This document shows, in pieces, positions 28,660 through 37,848 of a stretch of 64,000 bases of DNA (position 1 is the first letter of the stretch; each line of letters opens with the position of its first letter). The stretch is taken from assembly GCF_001613245.1 (NCBI RefSeq), contig NZ_BDBZ01000002.1, positions 310,001 through 374,000 on the forward strand. The letters run 5' to 3'. The position numbers and the translations under genes are program-made. Source of the stretch: Nocardia speluncae NBRC 108251 (GTDB lineage: Bacteria > Actinomycetota > Actinomycetes > Mycobacteriales > Mycobacteriaceae). A model generated the notes under the pieces. It was not told where the DNA came from. It searched no databases and saw nothing but the letters and a program-made list of their open reading frames with translations.

Positions 28660-28771
28660 ACCGCCCGAGCCTAATGCGCGCGGCGGCGGGGACGGCCGCA
28701 GCTGGGCGGCGGATGTCATTTCCCGGTCGTTGCCCGTTCATCTCTCGGCCGGCTGATGGAAAACTGAGGAG

Positions 28772-29731
28772 ATGGGTGCCCCCACAATCGAGGCGCTGAC
28801 CGGACAGCGGCCACATTGGCTGCTGCGCAGCGGTGTGTGGTCGGCCTATCTGCTGGCATTGGTGGTTGTCACCGTCGTGTTCGGACTGCCGACCGATCGG
28901 ATATATCAGGCTGTCTGGATCGTCGTCGGGATCGCCGCCTTCAGTCCGGACCGCCCGTGGCGCGACCATGTGCGCACGCTGATCGATTGGATTCCGCTGA
29001 TCGCCGCGCTGGTCGTCTACGACCACACCCGCGGTATCGCCAACACGCTCGGAATGCCGGTGCGAGTCGAGGAATTGGTGACGGCGGAGAGCTGGTTGTT
29101 CGGCGGCACGATCCCGACGGTGTGGTTACAGGACCACCTGATCCACGATGGTGCGCAACCGTGGTGGACTCTTTTCACGGGGATGGTCTACACCAGTCAT
29201 TTCGTTCTTCCCTGGCTGATCGCCGCGATCTTCTACGTACAGTCGCGGGACCGCTGGTCGAAGTACATGCGCCGGATCGTGCTGCTGTCCTATCTCGGTC
29301 TGCTGACCTATGTGCTGTTACCGGCCGCGCCTCCCTGGTACGCGGCCCGCGAAGGCGTGCTCGGTGCCGAGGTCTACCGGGGAACCGGGTTCGGGTTCCA
29401 TCTGCTGTCGGTGGATGTCAGTGGCGACTGGCTTGCGGCACAGGGGAATCCGGTGGCAGCCCTGCCGTCGTTGCACTCCGCGTTCGCGCTGCTGGTGACT
29501 GTCGCGCTGTGGCCCTCGGCCCGGAACTGGTGGTGGAAGATCCCCCTGGCACTGTTTCCGCTGGCGATGGCTTTCACACTGGTCTATGGGGGCGAGCACT
29601 ATGTGGTCGACGTGCTGGCGGGCTGGGCGTATGTCGGGCTGACGATCCTGCTCGCGCGGGCCTGGGAACGACGCCGCAAACCGGCCGGACCACTGGCGCA
29701 GCCCGAGCCCGACGGGCGGCACGCCCCGTAA
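28772..29731 (+). CDS. PAP2-superfamily membrane enzyme (inositol phosphotransferase/AUR1-like)
   Basis: A 319-residue protein with six or more membrane helices. The phosphatase/transferase active-site motifs are ALPSLHSAF at about residue 228 and YGGEHYVVDVLAGW at about 271, with the two catalytic histidines; the first basic motif is weak. This spacing is typical of the PAP2_3 branch, which includes inositol phosphorylceramide synthase-like enzymes. In mycolic-acid bacteria such proteins may act on phosphatidylinositol or polyprenyl phosphates. It stands alone, convergent with a TetR gene. Confidence 0.85.
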   Translation: MGAPTIEALTGQRPHWLLRSGVWSAYLLALVVVTVVFGLPTDRIYQAVWIVVGIAAFSPDRPWRDHVRTLIDWIPLIAALVVYDHTRGIANTLGMPVRVEELVTAESWLFGGTIPTVWLQDHLIHDGAQPWWTLFTGMVYTSHFVLPWLIAAIFYVQSRDRWSKYMRRIVLLSYLGLLTYVLLPAAPPWYAAREGVLGAEVYRGTGFGFHLLSVDVSGDWLAAQGNPVAALPSLHSAFALLVTVALWPSARNWWWKIPLALFPLAMAFTLVYGGEHYVVDVLAGWAYVGLTILLARAWERRRKPAGPLAQPEPDGRHAP

Positions 29732-29736
29732 TCCGC

Positions 29737-30330
29737 CTATTTCTGTCCGGCCCACGGGGCCAGCAGCAGCTTGCATGCCCGGCGCATATCGGCCGCCGCC
29801 TCCCCCGCCTCCAGTAACCCAGCCGTGGCCCAGGTCATGATGCCGTACGCGGTTTGTTCCGCCAGCCGCGCAAGCTGGAGATCTCCGGGTTCCGGGTCGG
29901 TGATACCGGCAACGGCGATGATGCGGTCCCGCATCGTAACGTTGTCCGCGCCCGTCTCGGCCGATCGCACGGCATTGGCCGACACCAGCATGGCGCGGCC
30001 GAGCCGGGGACGCCGGAGCAGCTCGACCACCGCGCTCTCCAGGAAATCCGCCACGGCGCCCACCGGGTCGGCGGGATCTCGCGGGGGCGCGGGCAGCTTT
30101 TCGACAGCAGTCGCCAGTACCCCCCAATACAGGTGATGTTTCGACGGGTAGTACCGGTACAGTGTGCCGAGCGCGACCCCGGCGGCCGTCGCGATCTCCG
30201 ACATCTGGACTCGTTCGAGACCCGACTCCGCGCCGAGCCGGGCGGCCGCGCGCAGGATTGCGCGCCGACGTGCCAGCTGCCCCGTGGTGGACGGTTGCCC
30301 CGGCTCACGGGGCTCCGCTATCCGCGGCAC
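29737..30330 (-). CDS. TetR-family regulator (KstR-like HTH)
   Basis: A 197-residue repressor. The N-terminal HTH is at about residues 22-68, with MSEIATAAGVALGTLYRYYP, which closely resembles the recognition region of the cholesterol regulator KstR. The C-terminal domain (about 75-195) is helical and would bind an inducer. An imperfect palindrome, CTAGAattcacTCTAG, lies 22 bases before the start and may serve autoregulation. The gene follows accD on the same strand after 90 bases, so control of acyl-CoA carboxylation is possible. Confidence 0.88.
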   Translation of the reverse strand: MPRIAEPREPGQPSTTGQLARRRAILRAAARLGAESGLERVQMSEIATAAGVALGTLYRYYPSKHHLYWGVLATAVEKLPAPPRDPADPVGAVADFLESAVVELLRRPRLGRAMLVSANAVRSAETGADNVTMRDRIIAVAGITDPEPGDLQLARLAEQTAYGIMTWATAGLLEAGEAAADMRRACKLLLAPWAGQK

Positions 30331-30351
30331 GGCCCACCTCCGATCGAAAAA

Positions 30352-30367
30352 CTAGAATTCACTCTAG
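30352..30367. promoter_or_regulatory. candidate TetR operator CTAGA-N6-TCTAG
   Basis: A five-base inverted repeat with a six-base spacer lies just upstream of the TetR gene and downstream of accD. Its position is typical of TetR autoregulation. Binding is inferred, not shown. Confidence 0.45.
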
Positions 30368-30420
30368 CAGGAGGGCCGCCCCGGCGGCGGACCTCGTCCG
30401 CCACCGGGGCCCAGTACCGG

Positions 30421-31968
30421 CTACAACGGCATGAGGTGGTGCTTGCGCGGCCCGTGCCGGACGGACTTGTCGCGGAGCAGGCGCAGCGCCCGGCGGATCT
30501 CCAACCGCGTCTGCGACGGTTCGATCACCGCGTCGATATATCCGCGTTCAGCCGCTGTCCATGGCGTCGCCACAGCGGTGTTGTAGAAGTCGACCATCTG
30601 CTGTCGCAGCGCGGGGCGCTCCTCCTCGGAGGCTGCGGCGAGCTGCCGGCGCTGGGTGAGCCCCACGGCGGCCTCGGCGCCCATAACGGCGATGCGCGCG
30701 GTCGGCCAGGCGAGATTGATATCGCCACCGAGTTGTTTACAGCCCATCACCGCGTAGCCGCCGCCGTATGCCTTACGCACCACCACGGTGACGATCGGGA
30801 CAGTGGCCTCGACCACCGCGTAGAAGAACCGGCCGCCACGTTTGATCACGCCGATCTTCTCCTCCTCGACCCCGGGTAGCACGCCCGGTGTGTCGACAAC
30901 GAAGACGAGCGGGAGGTCGAACGCATTGCACAAACGGATGAAATGCGCTGCCTTGTCCGAAGCGCGGGCGTCGATCGCACCGCTGGACACCAACGGCTGA
31001 TTGGCCACCACACCGACACTACGGCCGTCGACCCGGGTGAAACCGGTGATCATATTGCGTGCCGTCGCGTCGCCGACCTCATGGAATTCGCCGTCGTCGA
31101 AGATCTTGAGCAGTACGTCGTACATGTCGTAACCGGCGCGATCGGAATCCGGCACGATCGAATCGAGCTCACGATCGGAATCGGTGAGCTCGGGTTCGAG
31201 GCCGGGATTGACCAGCGGCGCCCGGTCGAAGCAATTGGACGGCATGAAGCTCAGATAATTGCGCACCCACGCAAGGGCCGCCTCCTCGTCCGTGGCGACA
31301 TGGTGGATATTTCCGTTCTGGGCCTGGTTGTGGGCACTACCGAGTTCTTCGAGTGTGATCTCTTCGCCGGTGGTCTCCCGGATGACGTCGGGGCCGGTAA
31401 CGAACATATAAGCGGATTCGGTCGCGACCAGCACATCGGTGTTGATCGGTGAGTACACGGCACCGGCCGCGCATTTACCGAGCATCACCGAAACTTGCGG
31501 CACCACGCCGGACAAGCCCAGTTGCCGCCGGCTCATGGCGGCGTACCAGGCCAGCGAGGTGACCGCGTCCTGTACCCGGGCGCCCCCGGAATCGTTGATC
31601 GCCACGAACGGACAGCCGATATCGGCGGCGAGATCCATCGCTGCGGCCACCTTGCGGCCGAACATCTCGCCGACGGAACCGCCGAACACCGTCTGATCAT
31701 GGGCGATGACCACCACGGGGCGGTCGTCGACCGTGCCGCGCCCGGTGACGACACCGTCACCGTAGAGGCTGCCCGGATCGGCGGGTTGCCGGACCAGCGC
31801 GCCGATCTCGACGAAACTCCCCTTGTCGAGAAGCATATCGATACGCTCGCGGGGGCTGCGGATACCTTTTGCGGCCCGTTTGGCGACACCCGCCGGGCCG
31901 GCCGGTTCGTGCGCAACCGCCAGATTCTCCCGCAGTTGTTTCAGTTTGGCAGCGGTCGTCGCCTCCAC
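30421..31968 (-). CDS. accD: acyl-CoA carboxylase beta (carboxyltransferase) subunit
   Basis: Transfers CO2 from biotin to an acyl-CoA such as propionyl- or acetyl-CoA. It is 515 residues, the normal length. Family regions are [20 protein letters not shown] near residue 40, [16 protein letters not shown] in the N-domain oxyanion hole, [20 protein letters not shown] and [15 protein letters not shown] in the C-domain. The GTG at 31968 is taken as start; the frame is open beyond it without support. No alpha (biotin) subunit is adjacent, so it must share one encoded elsewhere. The exact paralogue (AccD1-6) cannot be assigned. Confidence 0.92.
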   Translation of the reverse strand: MEATTAAKLKQLRENLAVAHEPAGPAGVAKRAAKGIRSPRERIDMLLDKGSFVEIGALVRQPADPGSLYGDGVVTGRGTVDDRPVVVIAHDQTVFGGSVGEMFGRKVAAAMDLAADIGCPFVAINDSGGARVQDAVTSLAWYAAMSRRQLGLSGVVPQVSVMLGKCAAGAVYSPINTDVLVATESAYMFVTGPDVIRETTGEEITLEELGSAHNQAQNGNIHHVATDEEAALAWVRNYLSFMPSNCFDRAPLVNPGLEPELTDSDRELDSIVPDSDRAGYDMYDVLLKIFDDGEFHEVGDATARNMITGFTRVDGRSVGVVANQPLVSSGAIDARASDKAAHFIRLCNAFDLPLVFVVDTPGVLPGVEEEKIGVIKRGGRFFYAVVEATVPIVTVVVRKAYGGGYAVMGCKQLGGDINLAWPTARIAVMGAEAAVGLTQRRQLAAASEEERPALRQQMVDFYNTAVATPWTAAERGYIDAVIEPSQTRLEIRRALRLLRDKSVRHGPRKHHLMPL

Positions 31969-32076
31969 TGTGTACGCCCTTCGTTGTCTCGATCGAGCTC
32001 TCGGTCGCCGTGCGGTGCCGACCCTAGCTCCGATAGACGCGTTCACAGCGCTGTGCACCGCAATAAACTTTCCGGC

Positions 32077-33747
32077 ATGTCGTCTACTGCAATACATCGC
32101 GGGCCGGGAACGAGCTATCAGCAGCGCAGCGGCCGTGCCATCGAAGAGCGGACCAAGGCGATGATCGTGGCGGCTGCCGAGCAACTCATGACCGAACGCC
32201 TCGCCGAAGCGGATACCGACGATGCGCTCGCCCATCTCACCACCGCCGATATCTGCGTCCAGGCCCGCAACTACATCCGGCGCGACGGCACCGAGGGACC
32301 GATACCGAAGGCCACCATGTGGAAACACTTCAAAACCGTCGAGGCTCTGGCTGTCGCAGTCGCCGACACGATGACCGCGGCCGACCGGCCGGTTCCCGAC
32401 CAGGTACTCCGGCTGGCGGCGGGGCGCCCGGCGGCGCCACCGGAGGGCGGAGATACCCGGCGGCTGGAAGCGAGATTCGCCGGCCGCCACTACGACCTGG
32501 ATCAACTGGCCGACCAGTTCGTCCGGGCCGCCGGAGCGGACGATCGTGCCGATATGCTCTATTGGGCCGCCGAACTCGCCGAACGCGGACTTCGGGAACG
32601 CCGCCGGGGCGATCACGCCCGGGTCGCAACCGCCCGGGACTGGGCGCGCCGCGGACTCGAACTGGCCGACCGGGGCTCGCGCCTCGATTGCATGATGGGT
32701 ATCCGCTGTGCCCGGGCTGCCGCCGCGGCCGAGGCGGTGCTGTCACGGAATCTCGACTACGAGCCGACCGGCCTCAGCCGGTTACGCACCATCAGGGAGA
32801 CCGAGCTCGAATTCGCCGAGGCGCTCGGCTGGGACCTGCACCGGCTGCTCGCCCGGTTCCATATCGACCACGCGCGTGCTCTCGCCGAGGAGGATCCGTG
32901 GCGCGAGATGCACGCCGTGTACACCGTCGCCCGGGAACTACCTGCGCTCGCACTGGAATCGGACCGGGCGCGCGAACCCCAGGATCGTCTGCAGGCCGGT
33001 GAGCTGTCCGAGATCATCGCGGCCCTGTGCCGGATCGATATGGCCTACGGCGGCGATCCCGAGTCCGGCGAGCAGTTCGTCGCATTGTTCGGCGACAGCG
33101 CGCAGACGCTCATCCAGGACCTGCTGGCCTGCTTCGCGGTCACCACCGGGGAGCGCCGACGGCACGAGGGCAATATCCGGGCACTGTTGCGCCTGAGCGA
33201 ATTCGCTCGCCGCACCGGGCACATCACCGATCCTGCGACGACGGTCGCCGCCGTCGAGAATTACCGGCAAGCAGCCGTGGATCTACTGCGCACCGCGGAA
33301 TTCGGTGCCCTGCGAGACCTTCTGGTTGCGCGATACCTCACTGCGAAAGCATATTCCCTCACCGCGACGGAAACAGATGCGCGCCCAACGGAACCGGCCG
33401 CCGGGTCGATCGTTCATCCACGCCCCGAAGGCCTGCTCCAAGCCGCCGTCCAGTTCTACGATCACGCCGCCGGAGTGACCAGCCCGCGGGGATCCGCCGG
33501 TGTCCTCCGCGCCCGCGCCGCGCAGGCCGGCGCCGAATTACGGCACTCGGTTCCCGCCGCCGCGGACCCGCACACCGCGGAGACCGGAGTACTTGCGGGC
33601 GGTGAATTCGACAGTATTGCCCGAGCCATCAACGATCTCGTGCTGATCGTCATCAGCCGCCGGAACAGGTTCACCGATACCGAAATCGCGCGGTTGCTCG
33701 AACTGGTCGACCCGATGTACGACTACATCACCGCGGGCCGGAACTGA
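32077..33747 (+). CDS. large protein with divergent TetR-like N-terminus, unknown function
   Basis: A 556-residue soluble protein. Residues 20-90 look like a TetR HTH with a loop insertion ([20 protein letters not shown], then [20 protein letters not shown]). The remaining ~460 residues are helical, Ala/Arg/Glu-rich, with repeated [15 protein letters not shown]-like segments that may be TPR-type hairpins. I recognise no family. It diverges from accD, with about 108 bases between the starts, so a regulator of that gene is one possibility. The last 25 bases overlap the end of the convergent ABC ATPase gene. Confidence 0.7.
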   Translation: MSSTAIHRGPGTSYQQRSGRAIEERTKAMIVAAAEQLMTERLAEADTDDALAHLTTADICVQARNYIRRDGTEGPIPKATMWKHFKTVEALAVAVADTMTAADRPVPDQVLRLAAGRPAAPPEGGDTRRLEARFAGRHYDLDQLADQFVRAAGADDRADMLYWAAELAERGLRERRRGDHARVATARDWARRGLELADRGSRLDCMMGIRCARAAAAAEAVLSRNLDYEPTGLSRLRTIRETELEFAEALGWDLHRLLARFHIDHARALAEEDPWREMHAVYTVARELPALALESDRAREPQDRLQAGELSEIIAALCRIDMAYGGDPESGEQFVALFGDSAQTLIQDLLACFAVTTGERRRHEGNIRALLRLSEFARRTGHITDPATTVAAVENYRQAAVDLLRTAEFGALRDLLVARYLTAKAYSLTATETDARPTEPAAGSIVHPRPEGLLQAAVQFYDHAAGVTSPRGSAGVLRARAAQAGAELRHSVPAAADPHTAETGVLAGGEFDSIARAINDLVLIVISRRNRFTDTEIARLLELVDPMYDYITAGRN

Positions 33748-35228
33748 ACGCGATCGCCAGTGCTGTCCGCCTGTAGGAGGCGGGCGAGGATTTCCGGGCC
33801 GGAGCTGCCGGTCAACGCGACCGGTGGGCCGATATCGGTGATCCGGCCGCCGTCCAGTACTGCAAGCCGGTCGGCGCGGTCCAGCTGGCTACTCAGATCA
33901 TGGCTGATCCACAGGACCGCGGCCTCGGTCCTCCGCCGGTAATCGTCCAGGTGGTCGAGGATCAGGGCGGCGGTGGGTTTGTCCAGCGCTGTGGTCACCT
34001 CGTCGCACAGCAGGATCCGGGGCCGGGCGAGTAGTGCCCGGGCGAGGGCGGCGCGTTGGAGCTGCCCGCCGGAAAGCCCGGCGGGCAGGCGGACCGCCTG
34101 CTCAGCGTCGATTCCGAGGTCGGCCAACAACGCCGCACCAGCGGACCGGGCCCGGGCCCGGTCCAGCCCGCGCAGCCTGATCCCGGTGGCGGATACCTGG
34201 TCCAGGATGTCGCGGTGGGGGTCGAAGGCGGCCGCGGATTCCTGCCAGACGTACTGGACCCGGCCGATCTGCTGCCGGGTCCGGCGGCGCAGTACGGGGA
34301 GCCTCTCCCCATTCACACAGATATCCCCGGCGACCGGCCGGGCCAGTCCCGCGATACACCGGGCCAGTGTCGATTTGCCCGCACCGGAGATGCCGAGGAG
34401 ACCGAGCATTTCGCCGGGATGCAGGTCCAGATCGATATCCCGCAGGATCGGTGTGTGCCGAGAGCCGACCGCGAGGCCGCGGACCCGCAAGGCCGGTTCA
34501 CCGCGCGACTCCCGGCGCGGCCCCGTCACACCGAGGTGGCCGACGGGCGTAGGTTCCGGTTCGACGAGACGGCCGCCGCTGACGAAAAGTGTGCGGTCGC
34601 TCAGTTGCTCGACCACGTAGGGGTCGTGGGTGACCAGCAGTACGGCCTTTCCCGCACCCCGCAGGTCCCGCAACGCGCTCAGCAGCGCAGCCCGGGCCAG
34701 CGAGTCCAGCCCGACTGTCGGCTCGTCGACAACCAGTATTCCCGGCTCGCACACCAACACCTGAGCGAGTGCCAGCCGGGCCCGTTCACCGCCGGAGAAT
34801 TCGAACGGGTATTTACGGAGTATCCGGTCGCGGTCGCCGGTATCGATCGCGACGGTCGCCAATGCCCGCGCGACCCGCTCCCTGCGGGCCTCCGCGCTCA
34901 TCCGGCGGCCGCCGCTGCGCCGGTGTTGCCGGGTCACCAGTTCGCCGAGCGCCGCCCCGATCCGCCGGGCCGGATTCAGTGTGCCGGCCGCGTATTGCGG
35001 CAGGTAGCCGATCCGGAGGTCCGGTGCACACCGGATCTCGCCGGATACATCGATGCCGGGGCGGTCCACGCCGGCGACGGCCGCTGCGAGGGTGGTTTTT
35101 CCGGCACCGGACGGCCCGAACAAGGTAAGGATCTGCCCCGGCTCGATATCGACGTCGACGGCGTGCAGGATCGCGCTCGTGCCCGCCCGGGCATTGAGGT
35201 TGCGCACCGAGATCAAGGGGTCAGCCAT
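33723..35228 (-). CDS. fused two-domain ABC ATPase (dipeptide/nickel type, DppD-DppF-like)
   Basis: The energising subunit of the uptake system. One 501-residue chain holds two nucleotide-binding domains: Walker A GPSGAGKTT at about residue 36 with signature FSGGERARL at about 145, and Walker A GISGAGKST at about 296 with signature LSGGQLQRA at about 408. In many bacteria these are separate genes. The ATG at 35228 overlaps the upstream permease stop by eight bases. It is the last gene of a riboswitch-controlled operon. Its end overlaps the convergent unknown gene by 25 bases. Confidence 0.93.
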   Translation of the reverse strand: MADPLISVRNLNARAGTSAILHAVDVDIEPGQILTLFGPSGAGKTTLAAAVAGVDRPGIDVSGEIRCAPDLRIGYLPQYAAGTLNPARRIGAALGELVTRQHRRSGGRRMSAEARRERVARALATVAIDTGDRDRILRKYPFEFSGGERARLALAQVLVCEPGILVVDEPTVGLDSLARAALLSALRDLRGAGKAVLLVTHDPYVVEQLSDRTLFVSGGRLVEPEPTPVGHLGVTGPRRESRGEPALRVRGLAVGSRHTPILRDIDLDLHPGEMLGLLGISGAGKSTLARCIAGLARPVAGDICVNGERLPVLRRRTRQQIGRVQYVWQESAAAFDPHRDILDQVSATGIRLRGLDRARARSAGAALLADLGIDAEQAVRLPAGLSGGQLQRAALARALLARPRILLCDEVTTALDKPTAALILDHLDDYRRRTEAAVLWISHDLSSQLDRADRLAVLDGGRITDIGPPVALTGSSGPEILARLLQADSTGDRVQFRPAVM

Positions 35229-36105
35229 GGTTGCCCACTCGGCAAGACCGTCGCGGGCGGGCTCGATGCGCTGTTCCGGCGGGTGCCGTGGGACGGCGCC
35301 GGCGGGCGCCGGCCGCGGCCCGTGTGCGCGGATCCGACAGCAGATCGTCGACCAGCAGATTCGTCCCCATCGCCAGCAGGACGATGAGCGCACCGGGCAG
35401 CACCACCGACCACGGCGCGATCATCAGCGCATCCTTGTTGGCTGCCACCGAGACCGCCCAGTCGGTGGAAGTGGTGTCGAAACCGAGTCCGAGGAAATTC
35501 GCGGAGGCGAGGAAATAGACGGCGGCGGTGAAGCGGACACCCACATCGGCGGCGACGGGCCGGGCCATCGCGCGGACCGCGTACCGCCCGTACCGGTAGC
35601 CGCGGCTCTCGCCTTGCATCCGTAGTGCGTCCATGACGGGCCCGTGCACTATCCCGGCGGCCGCCATACGGACGAACCGCGCGATGGGGGCCACCAGGGC
35701 GAACCCGATGGCGCAGGCGATCGCCACGGCCGATCCCTGGGTGCGCAGGGCTGCCACCATGATGAGCAACAGGGCGGGGATGCAGAGCAGCACATCCACC
35801 GGCCGCATGAGCAGATCGTCCAGCCACCGGCGCGGTGCGGCGGCCGCGGATACGCCGATGAGGAACCCGGCGAAGTAGGCTCCCAGCACGGTGAGCACGC
35901 CGACGGTCAGGAAAGTCTGCCCGCCGTTGAGTGCGGCGGCCAGAACATCCCGGCCCAGCCGGTCGGTGCCGAACGGCGACCACGGGGACGGCCCGAACGG
36001 CGCCAGCCGGCCGGCCGGCGCGCCACGTGCGAGCACTGGCCCGGCCAGTGCGAACAGCAGCGGTACCGCGATGAACGCCGCGTACACCCACCGCCGCGCG
36101 GTCAT
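35221..36105 (-). CDS. ABC permease, DppC-like
   Basis: Inner-membrane permease of 294 residues. An N-terminal helix (about 8-26) precedes the DppC-type motif PFGTDRLGRDVLAAALNGGQ at about residues 45-64, and the five-helix transport domain contains the EAA-like loop with DALRMQGESRGYRYGRY. It pairs with the DppB-like gene, whose stop overlaps its start by four bases. The ligand is set by the binding protein, and regulation by cobalamin suggests cobalt or corrinoid uptake. Confidence 0.92.
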   Translation of the reverse strand: MTARRWVYAAFIAVPLLFALAGPVLARGAPAGRLAPFGPSPWSPFGTDRLGRDVLAAALNGGQTFLTVGVLTVLGAYFAGFLIGVSAAAAPRRWLDDLLMRPVDVLLCIPALLLIMVAALRTQGSAVAIACAIGFALVAPIARFVRMAAAGIVHGPVMDALRMQGESRGYRYGRYAVRAMARPVAADVGVRFTAAVYFLASANFLGLGFDTTSTDWAVSVAANKDALMIAPWSVVLPGALIVLLAMGTNLLVDDLLSDPRTRAAAGARRRRPTAPAGTAHRARPRRSCRVGNHG

Positions 36106-37076
36106 ATCCGTACCTGCGCCGCGGCCGCCGGGTTCAGCCGGTGCCCGGCCATATCTATCGCCGTATTCACCACGACGGCGATCACCCCGGTGATCGCGAC
36201 GATCGCGAGGATCACGGGATCGTCCCGGTTTCCGATGGCGCCGATGAGTTCGGTGGCGATACCCGGTACCGCGAATACCGCTTCCACGATCAGCACTCCG
36301 GACAGCAGACCGTCACCGGTGCGGCCGAGCTCCTGCATCGCCGGGGCCAGCGCATTGGGTGCCATATGCCGGACCAGCAGCGAGAATCGGTGGATTCCGA
36401 GCCGCCGTGCCTGCGCGATATAGGGTTGGTCCGCCACCTCGATCACGCCGGCACGGACCAACCGGACCAGTGGCGCGGCGACGCGCGCGACCGTGACGAC
36501 CAGCGGTAGCACCAAATATTCGGGCCGTTCCAGCAGCGCCGGTAGATCGGCGCCCAAGAAGGTCGCCGGCAGGAGGTCGAGCCGAACCGACAGCACCGCC
36601 ACCAGCAGGACGGCGAGGACGAAGTCGGGGATCGAATCCAACCCGATACTGATCGAGGTGATCAGGCGGTCGGCCGCCGAACCGGGGCGCAGGCCTGCCG
36701 CGAAACCTGCGGTCACTGCGACGGGGACGAGCACGAGTAACGCCAGCCCGGCGAGCAGCCCGGTGACCAGGAACGGGCCGGCGATCACCGATCCGACACT
36801 CGCACCGTTGGCATAGGAGGTGCCGAAATCCCCGCGTATCGCATCGCCGAGCCATTCGAGGAATCTGGTCACCGGCGAGACGTCGAGGCCGAGCAGGTGC
36901 CGGGCGTGCTCCTGCTGAGCGGCGCTGAGGACGGTGTTGTTCTGCACATCCGCGGCATCGCCGGGCAACAGCAGCGACAGCAGGAAAACCAGCACGAGCA
37001 GCACAGCGAGCTGGCCGACACCGATCCCGGCACGGCGGACGAGCAACCGCACGCCGGGGCGGGCTGCTGATATCAC
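36102..37076 (-). CDS. ABC permease, DppB-like
   Basis: Inner-membrane permease of 324 residues with six helices. DppB hallmarks are the first helix VGQLAVLLVLVFLLSLLLPG, the following LGLDVSPVTRFLEWLGDAIR-GDFGTSY segment, and the cytoplasmic loop IAQARRLGIHRFSLLVRHMA with the conserved pattern facing the ATPase. Seven bases separate it from the methyltransferase gene upstream, so they are cotranscribed. Confidence 0.92.
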   Translation of the reverse strand: MISAARPGVRLLVRRAGIGVGQLAVLLVLVFLLSLLLPGDAADVQNNTVLSAAQQEHARHLLGLDVSPVTRFLEWLGDAIRGDFGTSYANGASVGSVIAGPFLVTGLLAGLALLVLVPVAVTAGFAAGLRPGSAADRLITSISIGLDSIPDFVLAVLLVAVLSVRLDLLPATFLGADLPALLERPEYLVLPLVVTVARVAAPLVRLVRAGVIEVADQPYIAQARRLGIHRFSLLVRHMAPNALAPAMQELGRTGDGLLSGVLIVEAVFAVPGIATELIGAIGNRDDPVILAIVAITGVIAVVVNTAIDMAGHRLNPAAAAQVRI

Positions 37077-37083
37077 CGGACGA

Positions 37084-37848
37084 TCACCGGATCGCTACCA
37101 CGACGCGATCGTCCCCGTACTGCCAGACGGTTCCGGCTTCGGCGAATCCGGCCTCGATCGCGAACGCGAGATAGTCGTGGGCAGTGGGCCGGTCGTGCAC
37201 CTTGTGTTCGAATCCGCCGTCCCGTAGCCGGACCAGTTCGGCGAGTTCGGGAGCGTTGTCCACCGCCGCCCACCAGTCCGCCCAGTCCTCGGCGCCCGCC
37301 GTGCCGCAGCGTTCCGCCCGGCGGACGGTCAACGCCCGGCCCAGGGCGTCCAGGCGCGGGCCGGCCGGGCCCTCGTAAAGATGGTCGCCGTCGACGAATA
37401 TCCCGCCGGGCGGGAGGACGGTGGCGCAGGTGCGGATCAGCCTCCGGAGTGGTTCGCGATTCATCCAGTGCAGTGCGGTGGTGCTCACGAAGGCGTCCGG
37501 CGCGCGGTTCAGGCCCAGCGCTGCCGGCCAGCCGGGTTCGCGTAGATCGGCGAAAACCGTGCGTAGCCGGTGCGACCCGTGGGCAGCCTCGCACAGGGCG
37601 AGCAGGAGCGGGTCGGCATCGACACCGACCACCGTGGCGCCCGGTAGCCGGGCCAGCAGCCGCTCGGCCAGGGTTCCCGGGCCCACCCCGAGATCGACGA
37701 TCAGCGGGTCGGGCCGGTCGAGCAGTTCGGTCAGCACATCACCGATCACATCGAACCGCATTTCGCGATCGGGCATATACCGTTCCTGCTGGCGGTCCCA
37801 GCGTTCGAGCCAGTAGCGCGCTCGCGCCGGATCCAGGTTGGGCGTCAT
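37084..37848 (-). CDS. SAM-dependent methyltransferase inside the transporter operon
   Basis: A 254-residue class I methyltransferase. Motif I is LIVDLGVGPGTLAERLLARL at about residues 49-68, then VVGVDADPLLLALCEAA. The start ATG overlaps the stop of the binding-protein gene in ATGA, and the permease gene follows after seven bases, so it is firmly part of the operon. Methyltransferases are not normal parts of dipeptide/nickel transporters. It could modify an imported ligand or make a small chelator; the target cannot be read. It is not recognisably a corrinoid-ring methyltransferase (no CobI/CbiL-type motifs). Confidence 0.87.
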   Translation of the reverse strand: MTPNLDPARARYWLERWDRQQERYMPDREMRFDVIGDVLTELLDRPDPLIVDLGVGPGTLAERLLARLPGATVVGVDADPLLLALCEAAHGSHRLRTVFADLREPGWPAALGLNRAPDAFVSTTALHWMNREPLRRLIRTCATVLPPGGIFVDGDHLYEGPAGPRLDALGRALTVRRAERCGTAGAEDWADWWAAVDNAPELAELVRLRDGGFEHKVHDRPTAHDYLAFAIEAGFAEAGTVWQYGDDRVVVAIR

